The notes under the pieces are model-generated. The model made no database searches. It was not told where the DNA came from and saw only the letters and a program-made list of their open reading frames with translations. A stretch of 22,878 nt of DNA, from contig JANNNB010000125.1 of assembly GCA_031398325.1 (NCBI GenBank), positions 1 through 22,878 of the forward strand, in the 5' to 3' direction. Positions 6,086-17,679 of this stretch are shown here, piece by piece. The DNA is from Sva-07 sp031398325 (GTDB lineage: Bacteria > Actinomycetota > Acidimicrobiia > Acidimicrobiales > Ilumatobacteraceae). A program made the translations under genes and the position numbers. How positions within the stretch are numbered: the stretch's first letter is position 1; each line of letters starts with the position of its first letter.

Positions 6086-8026
6086 TCAGGCGATCGCAAC
6101 CGTCCAGTACTGGAACAAGTCGTTCGTGGTGTAGCCCGCCACGTCAGCGAGCACGTCGGTCGTGGCACTCGAGAAGAAGCAAATGGATCCGCCTGGTGGC
6201 AGCTTCACGCTGACCAGGTTCGGCACGTTCACTCCCGCGAGGAAATTCAGGTTCGACACGTCTGGCTGCGTCTCGCCGCATGGCCACACCGTGAGGTATC
6301 CGCTCGCTGTGGCATTCGCGATGGTGACGTTCATCGTCACCGACACTGCCCCGGTGCTCGGCACTCCAGCAGTGCCAGCAAGGCGAGTGGAGATCGACCC
6401 CGACGCTGGGAGCTTGGCGATAGCCGGCTGGCCGATCGGGACACGGGTATCGAGGACCCGTGTCGGGGTCAGATCGACGAAGCCCCCGGTCGACGCATCG
6501 GAGAACCAGAGTGCGACGTCGGCCAGAATGTGGGTCGTCGCGGTTGAGAAGAAGCAGACCGTCCCGATGGCCGAGAGCTTCACGGTCACGAGGTTGGCCA
6601 CGTCGATCCCGCGCCGGAAGTTCAGGTTCGACACGTCGGGTCGCGGTTGATCGCACGGCCACACGGTCGTGTAGCCGTCGCCTTGGCTGCCCGTGGAGGT
6701 GACGTTCATGGTGACCGCCTGCACGCCGATCGGAGGGATGCCGTTCAGTCCGGCGATGTTCATGGCCGTAATTGTGTTCGCAGGGATCAAGGTGCTGCCG
6801 AGTCCACGGCGGGTGTCGAGGATGCGCGTCGGAGTCATCGGGGTGGAACCGACGCCGCCCCCGAATTCGTACGTTCCGGCGATGTCACCGAGCACGTTGG
6901 TGGGTGCCGAGCCGCTGATGCACACGGTCCCTGCCTCCGACAACCGGACAGTCACGAGATTGGGGACGTCCACTCCACGTTCGAAATTGAGGTTCGACGC
7001 GTTTGGTCGGTCCTCATCGCAGGGCCACACGGTGAGGTATCCGGCCGCCTGAGAGCCCGTTGCGGTGACGTTCATGGTGACCGCTGTGGACCATGGAGTG
7101 ATGTAGTCGACGAGGTTGACCTCGAGGACTTCGTCCGGTTCGAGCACTCCCGTGCCGTCGGTGCGGGTGTCGAACACACGCACCGGAGGGATCGGCTCGA
7201 AACCAGGCGCTGGCACACCCACGAGCTCACTTGTCGTTCCCGGTGGCAGCCGGGTCGGGTCTGGCCCGGTGGTGTTCAGGCTCCCGAGCAACGTGACTTC
7301 GATCGATCCTCGGCCGACGGTGCTCACGCACGCGTGTTGGCCCGCGCCGAGGTTGATCGAGTCGACCGTGATGCCGTCGCCACCCTGGGTTCCCCACCAA
7401 TTCATCGGCGGCATGCCACACGGATGAACCGAGAGCAGGGTGTAGTAGCTGGTGTCGCTGTACGCAATCGAGTACGTCGCACCACCCGCGGAATCCGGAA
7501 TCGAACCGTCCCGCGGCAAGGTGAACAACAGTTCCGAGTTGAACGAGTCGATGTCAGTGGTCAGTTGAACCGTGGGAGCCGGCAGAGGTTCATACTGGAG
7601 CCCACCGACGAACGGGGCCGCTTCGACGAACCCCCGCCGTTCGATGACCAGGTGCACCGGGACCGAGGATCTCAGGCACATCGAATTCTCGGCGCCGACG
7701 ACGATCGCTCTCGAGTCCACATACATCCGCTCGAGCCGGAACGTGGGCTGCGCGTCGGGCTGACCTGCGCACGGGAAGACGTCCGCATCACCTGGCACCG
7801 ACACCGTCGGGAGCACCATGACCACCAACAGCCCCGACGGCAGGGTCACGTTGGTGCCCGCAGCGACCGGAGCCGTCGCTCGTGTATCCACCAGGCGTTG
7901 GTTGCCCAACGACGAAATTCGTCCGGTACCCCCTGCGGCCAACACCGCCGGACCGCCCACGCCGACGACACCGACCGACGACACCGCGAGCGCCAGCCCG
8001 ACCACCCATTGAACTGTCCGCCTCAT
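6086..8026 (-). CDS. Exported protein with three full and one diverged 'DTR/WPC/SNLNF' repeats
   Basis: A 646-residue secreted protein. Residues 1-31 are a Sec signal peptide (MRRT, hydrophobic core, then AVLAA). Three repeats of about 110-120 residues lie at 281-388, 399-508 and 520-632. Each runs (R)V/ILDTR, VTMNVT, GYxTVWPC, SNLNF..G.(D/N)V.NLV.V(K/R)L and a final VC followed about 10 residues on by LxD(I/V)A. Each carries two Cys (C336/C369, C458/C491, C583/C616) that could form one disulfide. A diverged first copy at about 43-130 keeps LVDTR, DVFPC (C86) and C117; 131-280 is a less repetitive beta-rich insert. Such repeats are common in exported actinobacterial and Acidimicrobiia proteins, with no known activity; adhesion or an envelope role is a guess. 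ATG 8026 is chosen because the signal peptide begins there; AAGGG lies 10 bases before it. Confidence 0.85.
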   Translation of the reverse strand: MRRTVQWVVGLALAVSSVGVVGVGGPAVLAAGGTGRISSLGNQRLVDTRATAPVAAGTNVTLPSGLLVVMVLPTVSVPGDADVFPCAGQPDAQPTFRLERMYVDSRAIVVGAENSMCLRSSVPVHLVIERRGFVEAAPFVGGLQYEPLPAPTVQLTTDIDSFNSELLFTLPRDGSIPDSAGGATYSIAYSDTSYYTLLSVHPCGMPPMNWWGTQGGDGITVDSINLGAGQHACVSTVGRGSIEVTLLGSLNTTGPDPTRLPPGTTSELVGVPAPGFEPIPPVRVFDTRTDGTGVLEPDEVLEVNLVDYITPWSTAVTMNVTATGSQAAGYLTVWPCDEDRPNASNLNFERGVDVPNLVTVRLSEAGTVCISGSAPTNVLGDIAGTYEFGGGVGSTPMTPTRILDTRRGLGSTLIPANTITAMNIAGLNGIPPIGVQAVTMNVTSTGSQGDGYTTVWPCDQPRPDVSNLNFRRGIDVANLVTVKLSAIGTVCFFSTATTHILADVALWFSDASTGGFVDLTPTRVLDTRVPIGQPAIAKLPASGSISTRLAGTAGVPSTGAVSVTMNVTIANATASGYLTVWPCGETQPDVSNLNFLAGVNVPNLVSVKLPPGGSICFFSSATTDVLADVAGYTTNDLFQYWTVAIA

Positions 8027-8249
8027 CGCCCCATTGCCCTTCCGCCTCGACTGTTGTCGGGCATCCTGACAGATGGCGGGTGCCGAACCACAGCGGACAT
8101 GCCTCGCACCGTCGCCATGATTCCTGCGGCTCACAAGGCCAACGCGGAGGTCGCAGCGACAGGCCCGAGGTCCAGCACTCATGCGGGCCGCTTTGTCGTG
8201 TCGAACTACCGATCGCCTCCGCACGTGCGTACGACGCTGCGGGAATGAA

Positions 8250-8264
8250 ACACGAACGTCGTGT
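8250..8264. promoter_or_regulatory. 15-bp palindrome, possible operator
   Basis: ACACGA-ACG-TCGTGT is a perfect inverted repeat in the gap upstream of the GH13 glucosidase (142 bases) and the exported protein (224 bases). Sugar-hydrolase genes are often controlled by dimeric repressors, but no regulator gene is nearby, so this is only a candidate. Confidence 0.25.
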
Positions 8265-8393
8265 CCTGCTGTCGGTCGCATCGGCCCGCAGTCCTGGCGC
8301 TGGTTGCGTTGGTTCTGAATCAACTGCTCGGCAGCGCAGCTGATCACCACCGGCCCGTCCGATCAGCGGGACCCGACACGATCGACGAGTGCC

Positions 8394-8399
8394 TAGTGT
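8394..8399 (+). promoter_or_regulatory. -10 element of a probable leaderless promoter
   Basis: TAGTGT ends six bases before the GTG start at 8406, the spacing expected when transcription begins at the start codon. A GACA core (8375-8378) is a possible -35, with a short 15-base gap. No Shine-Dalgarno sequence precedes the gene, consistent with leaderless translation, common in actinobacteria. Confidence 0.4.
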
Positions 8400-8405
8400 G
8401 ACGGC

Positions 8406-10121
8406 GTGACACTCCCCGCAGACCCCGACTGGTGGCGCCGCGCCGTCGTGTACCAGGTGTATCCACGATCGTTTGCCGATGCCGACGGCGACGGCACGGG
8501 CGACGTGGCCGGCATCATCGACCGCCTGCCGTACCTGGCACAGCTCGGCGTCGATGCGATCTGGGTGAGCCCCTGGTATCGCTCGCCGCTCGACGACGGC
8601 GGCTACGACGTCGCCGACTACCGCGACATCCTCCCCGAGTTCGGCACGCTCGCCGAGGCCGACCGGTTCGTGGCGACCGCCCACGAACTCGGTATCCGGG
8701 TCCTGATCGATCTCGTCCCCAACCACTGCAGCGACGAACACCCATGGTTCCAGGCTGCGCTCAGCGCGGCTCCCGGATCACCCGAGCGCGACCTGTTCAT
8801 CTTCCGCGACGGACTCGGACCGAACGGCGACGAGCCGCCCAACAACTGGCCGGCGATGTTCGGCGGCAGCGCCTGGGAGCGAACGACCGACCCCGACGGC
8901 ACACCCGGCCAGTGGTATCTGCACCTGTTCGCACCCGAGCAGCCCGACTGGAACTGGGAGAACCCGGTGGTTGCCGACGAGTTCGATGCGATCCTGCGCT
9001 TCTGGTTCGACCGCGGCATCGATGGCTTCCGCATCGACGTCGCCAACTCCATGGCCAAGGCCGCCGGTCTGCCCGACCTCGACGTCGACGAACAGGGCCG
9101 ACCGATGGCGACGACGCTCACCGGTACGCCGTACATCAACCAGCCCCACGTGCACGAGATCCTCCGGCGCTGGCGCACGGTGTCGGATTCGTACGGCGAC
9201 ACCGACCTCGGTCCCCGCATCTTCGTGTCGGAGGCGTGGGTCACCCCCGCCTCGGAACTGGCGAAATACGTTCGGCCGAACGAGCTCCACACGACGTTCA
9301 ACTTCGACGCACTGATGTGTGAATGGACGGCGGAGTCGCAGCGCAACGTGATCGACCTGACCTTGGGTGCAGTCAGCGCCGTCGGCGCGCCGGCCACCTG
9401 GGTGCTCGCGAACCACGACACGACGCGCGTCGCGACCCGCTACGGACGCCCCGTCACCGGTGCCCGATTCACGCCTGACGGGATGGACATGGAGTCCTAC
9501 GCCGGGGTCGGCAAGGTCCCCGACGGCCATACGGACATCGATCTCGGCCGCAAGCGGGCGCGTGCGGCGGTGCTGCTCGAACTCGCCCTGCCTGGAGGGG
9601 CGTACGTCTACCAGGGTGACGAACTCGGCCTCGACGAGGTCGAGGACCTTCCCGAGGAATTGCTCCAGGACCCGATCTGGGAGCGCTCGAACCACACCGC
9701 TCGCGGACGCGACGGGTGCCGTGTGCCGATCCCGTGGTCGGGTGCCGCGGCACCGTTCGGCTTCGGATCCGAGCGTGCCGCCCCGTGGCTGCCGCAACCG
9801 GAACGCTGGGCGACGCTCACCGCCGCGCTGCAGGACACCGATCCGGCGAGCCACCTGAACCTCTACCGGGCCGCCCTCGCCGAACGGCGACGCAACCCCG
9901 CACTCGGAGACGGCACCCTCACATGGGACGACGACGCGCCCGCAGGCGTGCTCTCGTTCACCCGGGAGCCGGGGTTCCGGTGCGTTGTCAACTTCGGTGC
10001 CGATCCGTACCCGCTGCCGGCCGACACCGAGGTCGTGATCTCCTCCGCGAGCGCTGATGCCCGCGAACTCGGGACCGACGAGGCGGTCTGGCTGCGGGCC
10101 GGTGCGCCGCCGGCGCCATGA
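8406..10121 (+). CDS. GH13 family alpha-glucosidase / oligo-glucosidase
   Basis: A 571-residue glycoside hydrolase of family 13, length and motif order as in alpha-glucosidases and oligo-1,6-glucosidases. It opens with WWRRAVVYQVYPRSFAD. Conserved region I is DLVPNH (102-107), region II GFRIDVANSM with nucleophile Asp211, region III FVSEAW with acid/base Glu276, and region IV ANHDTT with Asp338. The marker QPDWNWENP (179-187) and DGTGD calcium-type loop (29-33) are also typical. It has no signal peptide, so it should hydrolyse imported short alpha-glucans, maltose or sucrose-like sugars in the cytosol. The exact linkage preference cannot be assigned. No sugar transporter or LacI regulator adjoins it. 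The GTG start directly follows a -10 element. Confidence 0.93.
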   Translation: MTLPADPDWWRRAVVYQVYPRSFADADGDGTGDVAGIIDRLPYLAQLGVDAIWVSPWYRSPLDDGGYDVADYRDILPEFGTLAEADRFVATAHELGIRVLIDLVPNHCSDEHPWFQAALSAAPGSPERDLFIFRDGLGPNGDEPPNNWPAMFGGSAWERTTDPDGTPGQWYLHLFAPEQPDWNWENPVVADEFDAILRFWFDRGIDGFRIDVANSMAKAAGLPDLDVDEQGRPMATTLTGTPYINQPHVHEILRRWRTVSDSYGDTDLGPRIFVSEAWVTPASELAKYVRPNELHTTFNFDALMCEWTAESQRNVIDLTLGAVSAVGAPATWVLANHDTTRVATRYGRPVTGARFTPDGMDMESYAGVGKVPDGHTDIDLGRKRARAAVLLELALPGGAYVYQGDELGLDEVEDLPEELLQDPIWERSNHTARGRDGCRVPIPWSGAAAPFGFGSERAAPWLPQPERWATLTAALQDTDPASHLNLYRAALAERRRNPALGDGTLTWDDDAPAGVLSFTREPGFRCVVNFGADPYPLPADTEVVISSASADARELGTDEAVWLRAGAPPAP

Positions 10122-10158
10122 CGCCTCGATGCCTCGACACCGCGATGACCAAGGATCG

Positions 10159-11165
10159 TCACCGACCGATGAAGCGACTCGTGTACGACGTGATGTTGCC
10201 GACGTAGTTCGCCCGTTCGAAGGCGTTCGGGTCCGGTGAGGCGTTCCGGCTCACCGCGCCACGCATCTCGTCGACGCGGTCGTAGCCGTGTCCCTCCATC
10301 CACGTGCGCAATTCCTCGGTGATGACGGCGACATGGCCGGCGCCGTGCTGCAGCACCGCCGAGGTGGTCATGGCGACGTCGGCGCCCACGAGCAACAGCT
10401 TGGCCGCGTCGAGTCCGGTGTGGACGCCGGTCGAGCCGGCGATCGAGATCGACACCAGGTCGTGCACGATGCCGACCCACCGCATCGGCAGACGCAGCTC
10501 CCCCTGGTTGGACAGTGCGATCCGTGGCTCCACGGTGAGGGTCTCGAGGTCGAGGTCGGGCAGGTAGAACCGGTTGAACATGACGATGCCGCGTGCGCCG
10601 GCCGCCTCGACACCCACGGCGAAGGCCGCGACCGAGCTGTAGAAGGGTGAGATCTTGACGGCGACCGGGATCGTCACCTCCTCGACGACCAGTGCGACCA
10701 GTTCGAGCTGTTCGGCCTCGAGTGCTGCCCCGCCGATCGACGGGTCGGCACCGATCGCGAACAGGCTGAGCTCCAGCGCGTCGGCACCGGCATCCTCCAG
10801 GAGCCGGGCGTAGCGGAGCCAGCCGCCCACGTCGGTTCCGTTCAAGCTGGCGATCACCGGCACCTCCACCCGTTCGCGAGCGGCTTCGATCAGCCCGAGG
10901 TAGGCATCGGCGCCGGTGTCGTATCCGTCGAGTTCGGGGAAGAACGAACTCGCCTCGCCCGAGTTGTAGTGGTGCAGCGAGTAGAGCCGGTCGATCTCGG
11001 CGGTCTCGTGCTCGATCTGTTCCTGGAACAGCGACGGCAGCACGACCGCCCCCACCCCGGCGTCGTCGAGCTGCGCGAGCCGGTCGAGTTGGCCGGTGAG
11101 TGGGCCGGCCGACGCCACGATCGGTGACCGGAGATCCAGCCCGAGATAGCGGGTCCGCAGGTCGG

Positions 11166-11169
<4 letters not shown>
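10159..11169 (-). CDS. Dihydroorotate-dehydrogenase-like flavoprotein
   Basis: A 336-residue FMN TIM-barrel of the dihydroorotate dehydrogenase-like group. SPIVASAGPLTG starts the barrel, VIASLNGTDVGGW (105-117) is strand 4, VKISPF with Lys172 sits where DHODs place the flavin-binding Lys, and IAGSTGVHTGLDAAKLLLVGADV (243-265) forms the phosphate-binding end. The segment that in true PyrD reads N-x-S-C/S-P-N with the catalytic base is ALELSLFAIGAD here, so pyrimidine synthesis is unlikely. The GTG start overlaps the nifJ stop (GTGA), giving translational coupling, so it probably works with the oxidoreductase, perhaps as an electron-transfer partner. That role is inferred from linkage only. 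Confidence 0.87.
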
Positions 11170-14852
<3,683 letters not shown>

Positions 14853-14886
14853 GATTCGATCCTGACTGGCAGCGCCGACCGCGACG

Positions 14887-14902
14887 AGGGCCGAACGTCA
14901 CC
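14887..14902. promoter_or_regulatory. GCCGAACGTC element in the nifJ/adh divergent promoter
   Basis: AGGGCCGAACGTCACC lies 35-50 bases upstream of the nifJ start and matches 14 of 16 positions of the element at 16106-16121. Its reverse complement, GTGACGTTCGGCCC, matches 9 of the 11 fixed positions of the mycobacterial DosR core GGGACTTNNGNCCC. A second imperfect palindrome, GGGCCGTTCGGCCG, sits at 14918-14931. Confidence 0.45.
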
Positions 14903-15043
14903 ATTCGCGCCGGCGGAGGGCCGTTCGGCCGGTGCCGTCGGCACGGATGTGCTCTTCGGCCCTGGCGCCGGACGTGCGGTCGCGCGCCCCATGTCGACAG
15001 GACGTTTCGACGTCGGAACGTCGTTCAGCGAAGGAGCGAGATC

Positions 15044-16084
15044 ATGAAGGCAATCGTGTATCACGGCCCCGGGAACAAGGCGTGGGAGGAGGTGAGCAAG
15101 CCCACCCTGATCGACGACACGGACGCGATCGTGCGCGTCGACGCGACGACCATCTGCGGCACCGACCTGCACATCCTGAAAGGTGACGTGCCCGCCGTGA
15201 CCGAGGGACGGGTCCTCGGCCACGAGGCGGTCGGCACGATCGAGAGCGTCGGCGCGGCGGTCAAGAACCGTTCCGTCGGCGACAAGGTCCTGGTGTCGTG
15301 CATCACCGCCTGCGGTTCCTGTCGCTACTGCCGCGACGGCCAGTACGGCCAATGCCTCGGCGGCGGTGGGTGGATCCTCGGCCACAAGATCGACGGCACC
15401 CAGGCCGAGTTCGTGCGCGTGCCGTTCGCCGACACCTCGACCCACCTCGCGCCCGCGGGCGTCAGCGACGAGGAACTGTTGATGCTGTCCGACATCGTGC
15501 CGACCGGCTACGAGGTCGGTGTGCTCAACGGATCGGTCCAGCCCGGTGACGTCGTTGCCGTCGTCGGCGCCGGCCCGATCGGACTCGCCGCCATCCTGGC
15601 CGCACGCCTGTTCAGCCCCGGCCACGTGGTGGCCATCGACAAGGCCGAGAGTCGTCTCGAGGCTGCCAAGGTGTTCGGCGCCGACGTCGTCGTGAACAAC
15701 ACCCACGAGGACCCACTCGAGGTCGTTCGGGGCCTGACCGATGGTCTCGGTGCCGATGTCGCGATCGAAGCCGTCGGCGTGCCCGAGACATTCGAGTTGG
15801 CAGCCGCGTTGATCCGACCCGGCGGCCACGTCGCGAACATCGGCGTCCACGGCAAGCCCGCCACTCTGCACCTCGAGGACCTCTGGATCAAGAACGTCAC
15901 CATCACCACCGGGCTGGTCGACACCTACTCCACCCCGACCCTGTTGAAACTCATCGCCGCGAGTCAGGTCGCCACCGGCAAGTTCGTGACCCACCACTTC
16001 GCGTTCGAACAGTTCATGGAGGCATACGACGTCTTCGCCAAGGCCGGCGACACCGGCGCACTCAAGGTCGTCATCAGCCGCTGA
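15044..16084 (+). CDS. Zinc-dependent alcohol dehydrogenase (MDR family)
   Basis: A 346-residue medium-chain dehydrogenase/reductase acting on alcohols or aldehydes with NAD(P)H. Catalytic-zinc ligands are Cys38 (CGTD), His60-Glu61 (GHE) and probably Asp150 (SDIVPTGY). The structural zinc lobe is Cys90, Cys93, Cys96 and Cys104. The Rossmann motif is GAGPIG (175-180), and Asp199 at the end of beta-2 (AIDK) suggests NAD over NADP. The DIVPTGYEVGV pattern resembles isopropanol/2,3-butanediol-type secondary alcohol dehydrogenases. AAGGAG (15031-15036) is an excellent ribosome site for ATG 15044. The gene diverges from nifJ, so the pair could link acetyl-CoA formation and NADH disposal. The substrate is unknown. 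Confidence 0.93.
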   Translation: MKAIVYHGPGNKAWEEVSKPTLIDDTDAIVRVDATTICGTDLHILKGDVPAVTEGRVLGHEAVGTIESVGAAVKNRSVGDKVLVSCITACGSCRYCRDGQYGQCLGGGGWILGHKIDGTQAEFVRVPFADTSTHLAPAGVSDEELLMLSDIVPTGYEVGVLNGSVQPGDVVAVVGAGPIGLAAILAARLFSPGHVVAIDKAESRLEAAKVFGADVVVNNTHEDPLEVVRGLTDGLGADVAIEAVGVPETFELAAALIRPGGHVANIGVHGKPATLHLEDLWIKNVTITTGLVDTYSTPTLLKLIAASQVATGKFVTHHFAFEQFMEAYDVFAKAGDTGALKVVISR

Positions 16085-16105
16085 GGGGAGCGGTCGACGA
16101 GCGAC

Positions 16106-16121
16106 AGAGCCGAACGTCCCC
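16106..16121. promoter_or_regulatory. GCCGAACGTC element upstream of the first stress protein
   Basis: AGAGCCGAACGTCCCC is the second copy of the 14887-14902 element. Its reverse complement contains GGGACGTTCGGCTC, matching 9 of 11 fixed bases of the DosR core. It lies 24 bases after the adh stop and about 90 bases before the stress-protein start. Confidence 0.45.
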
Positions 16122-16157
16122 GGATGCGCAATCCTGAAGTGCGAGCAAGATCGCAGA

Positions 16158-16173
16158 TCCTGACTTAGGACCC
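16158..16173. promoter_or_regulatory. Second DosR-box-like site upstream of the first stress protein
   Basis: CTGACTTAGGACCC (16160-16173) matches 9 of 11 fixed positions of GGGACTTNNGNCCC and overlaps the short inverted repeat TCCT-GACTT-AGGA (16158-16170). Its centre is about 42 bases before the start codon. Two such sites in one 124-base promoter region resemble the paired boxes of DosR-controlled promoters. Confidence 0.4.
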
Positions 16174-16208
16174 TGGTCGCGACGTCGCCGGCGTCGGAGA
16201 GTGGAGTC

Positions 16209-17117
16209 ATGGACACGACGACATCGGGTACCCGCTGGAACCCTGCCGTGGATGCGCCGACGATCACGGTGGGCTACGACGGATCGGATGCCTCGTGCGC
16301 CGCACTCCGCTGGGCGACGAGCGAATCCATGCACCGGGGCGGGTTCCTGCGCGTGGTCACGTGTGGCACCGACTCACACGCCAGCGCAGCGACGGGCCGA
16401 TTGCTGCCCGACCCGCGACCCGTCTACGAGATGGCCGAATGGCTCCTGCAGTCGCAGTCGGGACGCGAGCCCCGCGCCCAGTCCGAATTCGACCTGGCGG
16501 TCGTGCACGGGCCGGCCGAGGAGCGACTGGCGGCCGAGACCACACGAACCGATCTGCTCGTAATCGGGTCCGCCGGCCACCTGGTGCTCGGCGCGTGGCG
16601 CCTGGGGTCGATCACCCACGAGATACTTCGCCACGCCACGTGCCCGGTCGTCCTCGTGCCGGCGGGCCACATTCCCGCCGCCCACGGCCGGGTCGTCGTC
16701 GGCGTCGAAGACCTCACGTCTCGGGCGGCACTCGTGTGGGCCGCGGGCGAGGCCAGCCGGCGACAAGCCGAACTCGTGATCGCACATGCCCGACCGGCCG
16801 ACCGGGACGATGACGCACCCACCGATCACTCGACCGACGTGGCCACCCAGATCGTCGACGAGGCAGCCCAATTCGCTGCCGAGTACCACGACGGACGAAT
16901 CAGTACGAGGATCGTCACCGGTCCGCCTGCAACGTGCCTGCTCGAGTTGGCCTTCGACGCCGACGTGCTCGTCGTCGGTGTACGGACGACCGGACACGGG
17001 GACGGCAAGCCCGGCTCGGTCGCCCGTGCGATCGGCGCCTGTGCCACCAGCCCGACGGCGATCGTCCAACCCGCTCCGTCGTCGACCGAACACGACGCGG
17101 CAGCGGATGCGTCGTGA
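16209..17117 (+). CDS. Tandem universal stress protein (two UspA domains)
   Basis: A 302-residue protein with two UspA domains, about 17-152 and 160-288, the actinobacterial tandem architecture (Rv2623/Rv2005c type). Domain 1 begins ITVGYDGSDASCAAL and has a complete ATP-binding motif G120-x2-G123-x9-G133-S134, followed by TCPVVLVPAG. In domain 2 (VVVGVEDLTSRAAL) the equivalent loop, GVRTTGHGDGKPGS, has lost the glycine spacing, so only one ATP site per chain is likely. Such proteins bind ATP and tune growth under hypoxia or energy stress; the precise output is unknown. GGAGAG (16196-16201) supports ATG 16209. Two DosR-box-like sequences precede it. It probably leads a transcript with the next two genes. 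Confidence 0.92.
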   Translation: MDTTTSGTRWNPAVDAPTITVGYDGSDASCAALRWATSESMHRGGFLRVVTCGTDSHASAATGRLLPDPRPVYEMAEWLLQSQSGREPRAQSEFDLAVVHGPAEERLAAETTRTDLLVIGSAGHLVLGAWRLGSITHEILRHATCPVVLVPAGHIPAAHGRVVVGVEDLTSRAALVWAAGEASRRQAELVIAHARPADRDDDAPTDHSTDVATQIVDEAAQFAAEYHDGRISTRIVTGPPATCLLELAFDADVLVVGVRTTGHGDGKPGSVARAIGACATSPTAIVQPAPSSTEHDAAADAS

Positions 17118-17164
17118 GCATCCGATCACCCATGAATCCCGACCACGTCAAGGAGAAAACACTC

Positions 17165-17563
17165 ATGTCCCATGTCCACGCCATCGTGTGGCTCGATCAT
17201 CTCAACGCTCGAATCATCGAGTTCTCGGAGGGCGAGGGTGAGACGATCCCGATCGAGAGTGCGAGCAACCATCGTCAGCTCCATCGGAAGTCCGGCAAGC
17301 CCGGTTCCGGACATGCTCCCGATGACCACGCCTTCTTCGGCGACATTGCCGCCGCCGTGTCCGACGTCCGAGAGGTCCTGATCACCGGACCGTGGACCGC
17401 CAAGGTCGCGTTCAAGAAGTACGTCGACGATCGCCACCACGACCTCGCACGCCGCATCGTCGGCGTCGAGACGGTCGACCACCCGAGCGACGGCGAACTG
17501 CTCGCATACGGTCGCCGCTACTTCCGGCGTGTCGACCAGCTCGGGACCTTTCGAGATGGCTGA
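17165..17563 (+). CDS. eRF1-domain-3-like 'translational machinery protein'
   Basis: A 132-residue cytosolic protein of the small family usually named translational machinery protein, related to domain 3 of archaeal/eukaryotic release factor eRF1 (L7Ae-like alpha/beta fold). Conserved segments are VHAIVWLDHLNARII at the start, HRKSGKPGSGHAPDDHAFF (central His/Gly loop), VREVLITGPWTAK, and the highly characteristic VGVETVDHPSDGELLAYGRRYF at the end. Ribosome association in stress or stasis is a reasonable guess from the fold and gene neighbours, but no activity is established. AAGGAG (17150-17155) nine bases before ATG 17165 fixes the start. It follows the stress-protein gene by 47 bases and overlaps the next reading frame. 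Confidence 0.85.
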   Translation: MSHVHAIVWLDHLNARIIEFSEGEGETIPIESASNHRQLHRKSGKPGSGHAPDDHAFFGDIAAAVSDVREVLITGPWTAKVAFKKYVDDRHHDLARRIVGVETVDHPSDGELLAYGRRYFRRVDQLGTFRDG

Positions 17564-17676
17564 TGGAGGCGTCTGACATCGTGACCGGACACCCGGCTCG
17601 CACGCGTCCCGACCGGCGGCGGCGCGTGTGGCTGGTGCTCTTCGTGGCGCTCCTGGCGATCGTCATCGCCGCGTGA
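17563..17676 (+). CDS. Small single-span membrane protein (37 residues)
   Basis: The ATG overlaps the previous stop as TGATG, a classic reinitiation arrangement. The product has a polar N-terminus, a positively charged stretch RPDRRRR (15-21) and one hydrophobic helix VWLVLFVALLAIVIAA at the end. By the positive-inside rule the N-terminus would be cytosolic. It ends three bases before the convergent phosphotransferase stop. No family is recognised. The coupling and membrane-helix pattern argue for a real gene, but at this length chance cannot be excluded. Confidence 0.5.
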   Translation: MEASDIVTGHPARTRPDRRRRVWLVLFVALLAIVIAA

Positions 17677-17679
17677 CGG

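Larger units (their letters stand above)
8027..8405. other. 379-base stretch without a gene, divergent promoters
   Basis: No convincing coding sequence. It separates the divergent exported-protein and GH13 genes and must hold both promoters. It contains a perfect 6-bp palindrome with 3-bp centre at 8250-8264 and a likely leaderless promoter abutting the GH13 start. Reading frames here extend neighbouring genes but show no family similarity. Confidence 0.6.

Noticed and set aside
8067..8086. TGACAGATGGCGGGTGCC, similar to the 2402-2440 repeat unit
   Set aside because: Only 12 of the 18 repeat positions agree and the 3' half diverges; it is probably coincidence.
8027..8350. A 108-codon N-terminal extension of the exported repeat protein
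   Set aside because: A clean signal peptide begins at 8026; the extension is Arg-rich without family features and would bury the signal.
14918..14931. GGGCCGTTCGGCCG as another DosR-like box
   Set aside because: Only 8 of 11 fixed positions match, and GGCC-rich palindromes are common in this base composition; kept only as a note to the neighbouring element.
16078..16093. Hairpin CCGCT-GAGGGG-AGCGG at the adh stop as a terminator
   Set aside because: Only five base pairs and no T-run; too weak to annotate in GC-rich DNA.
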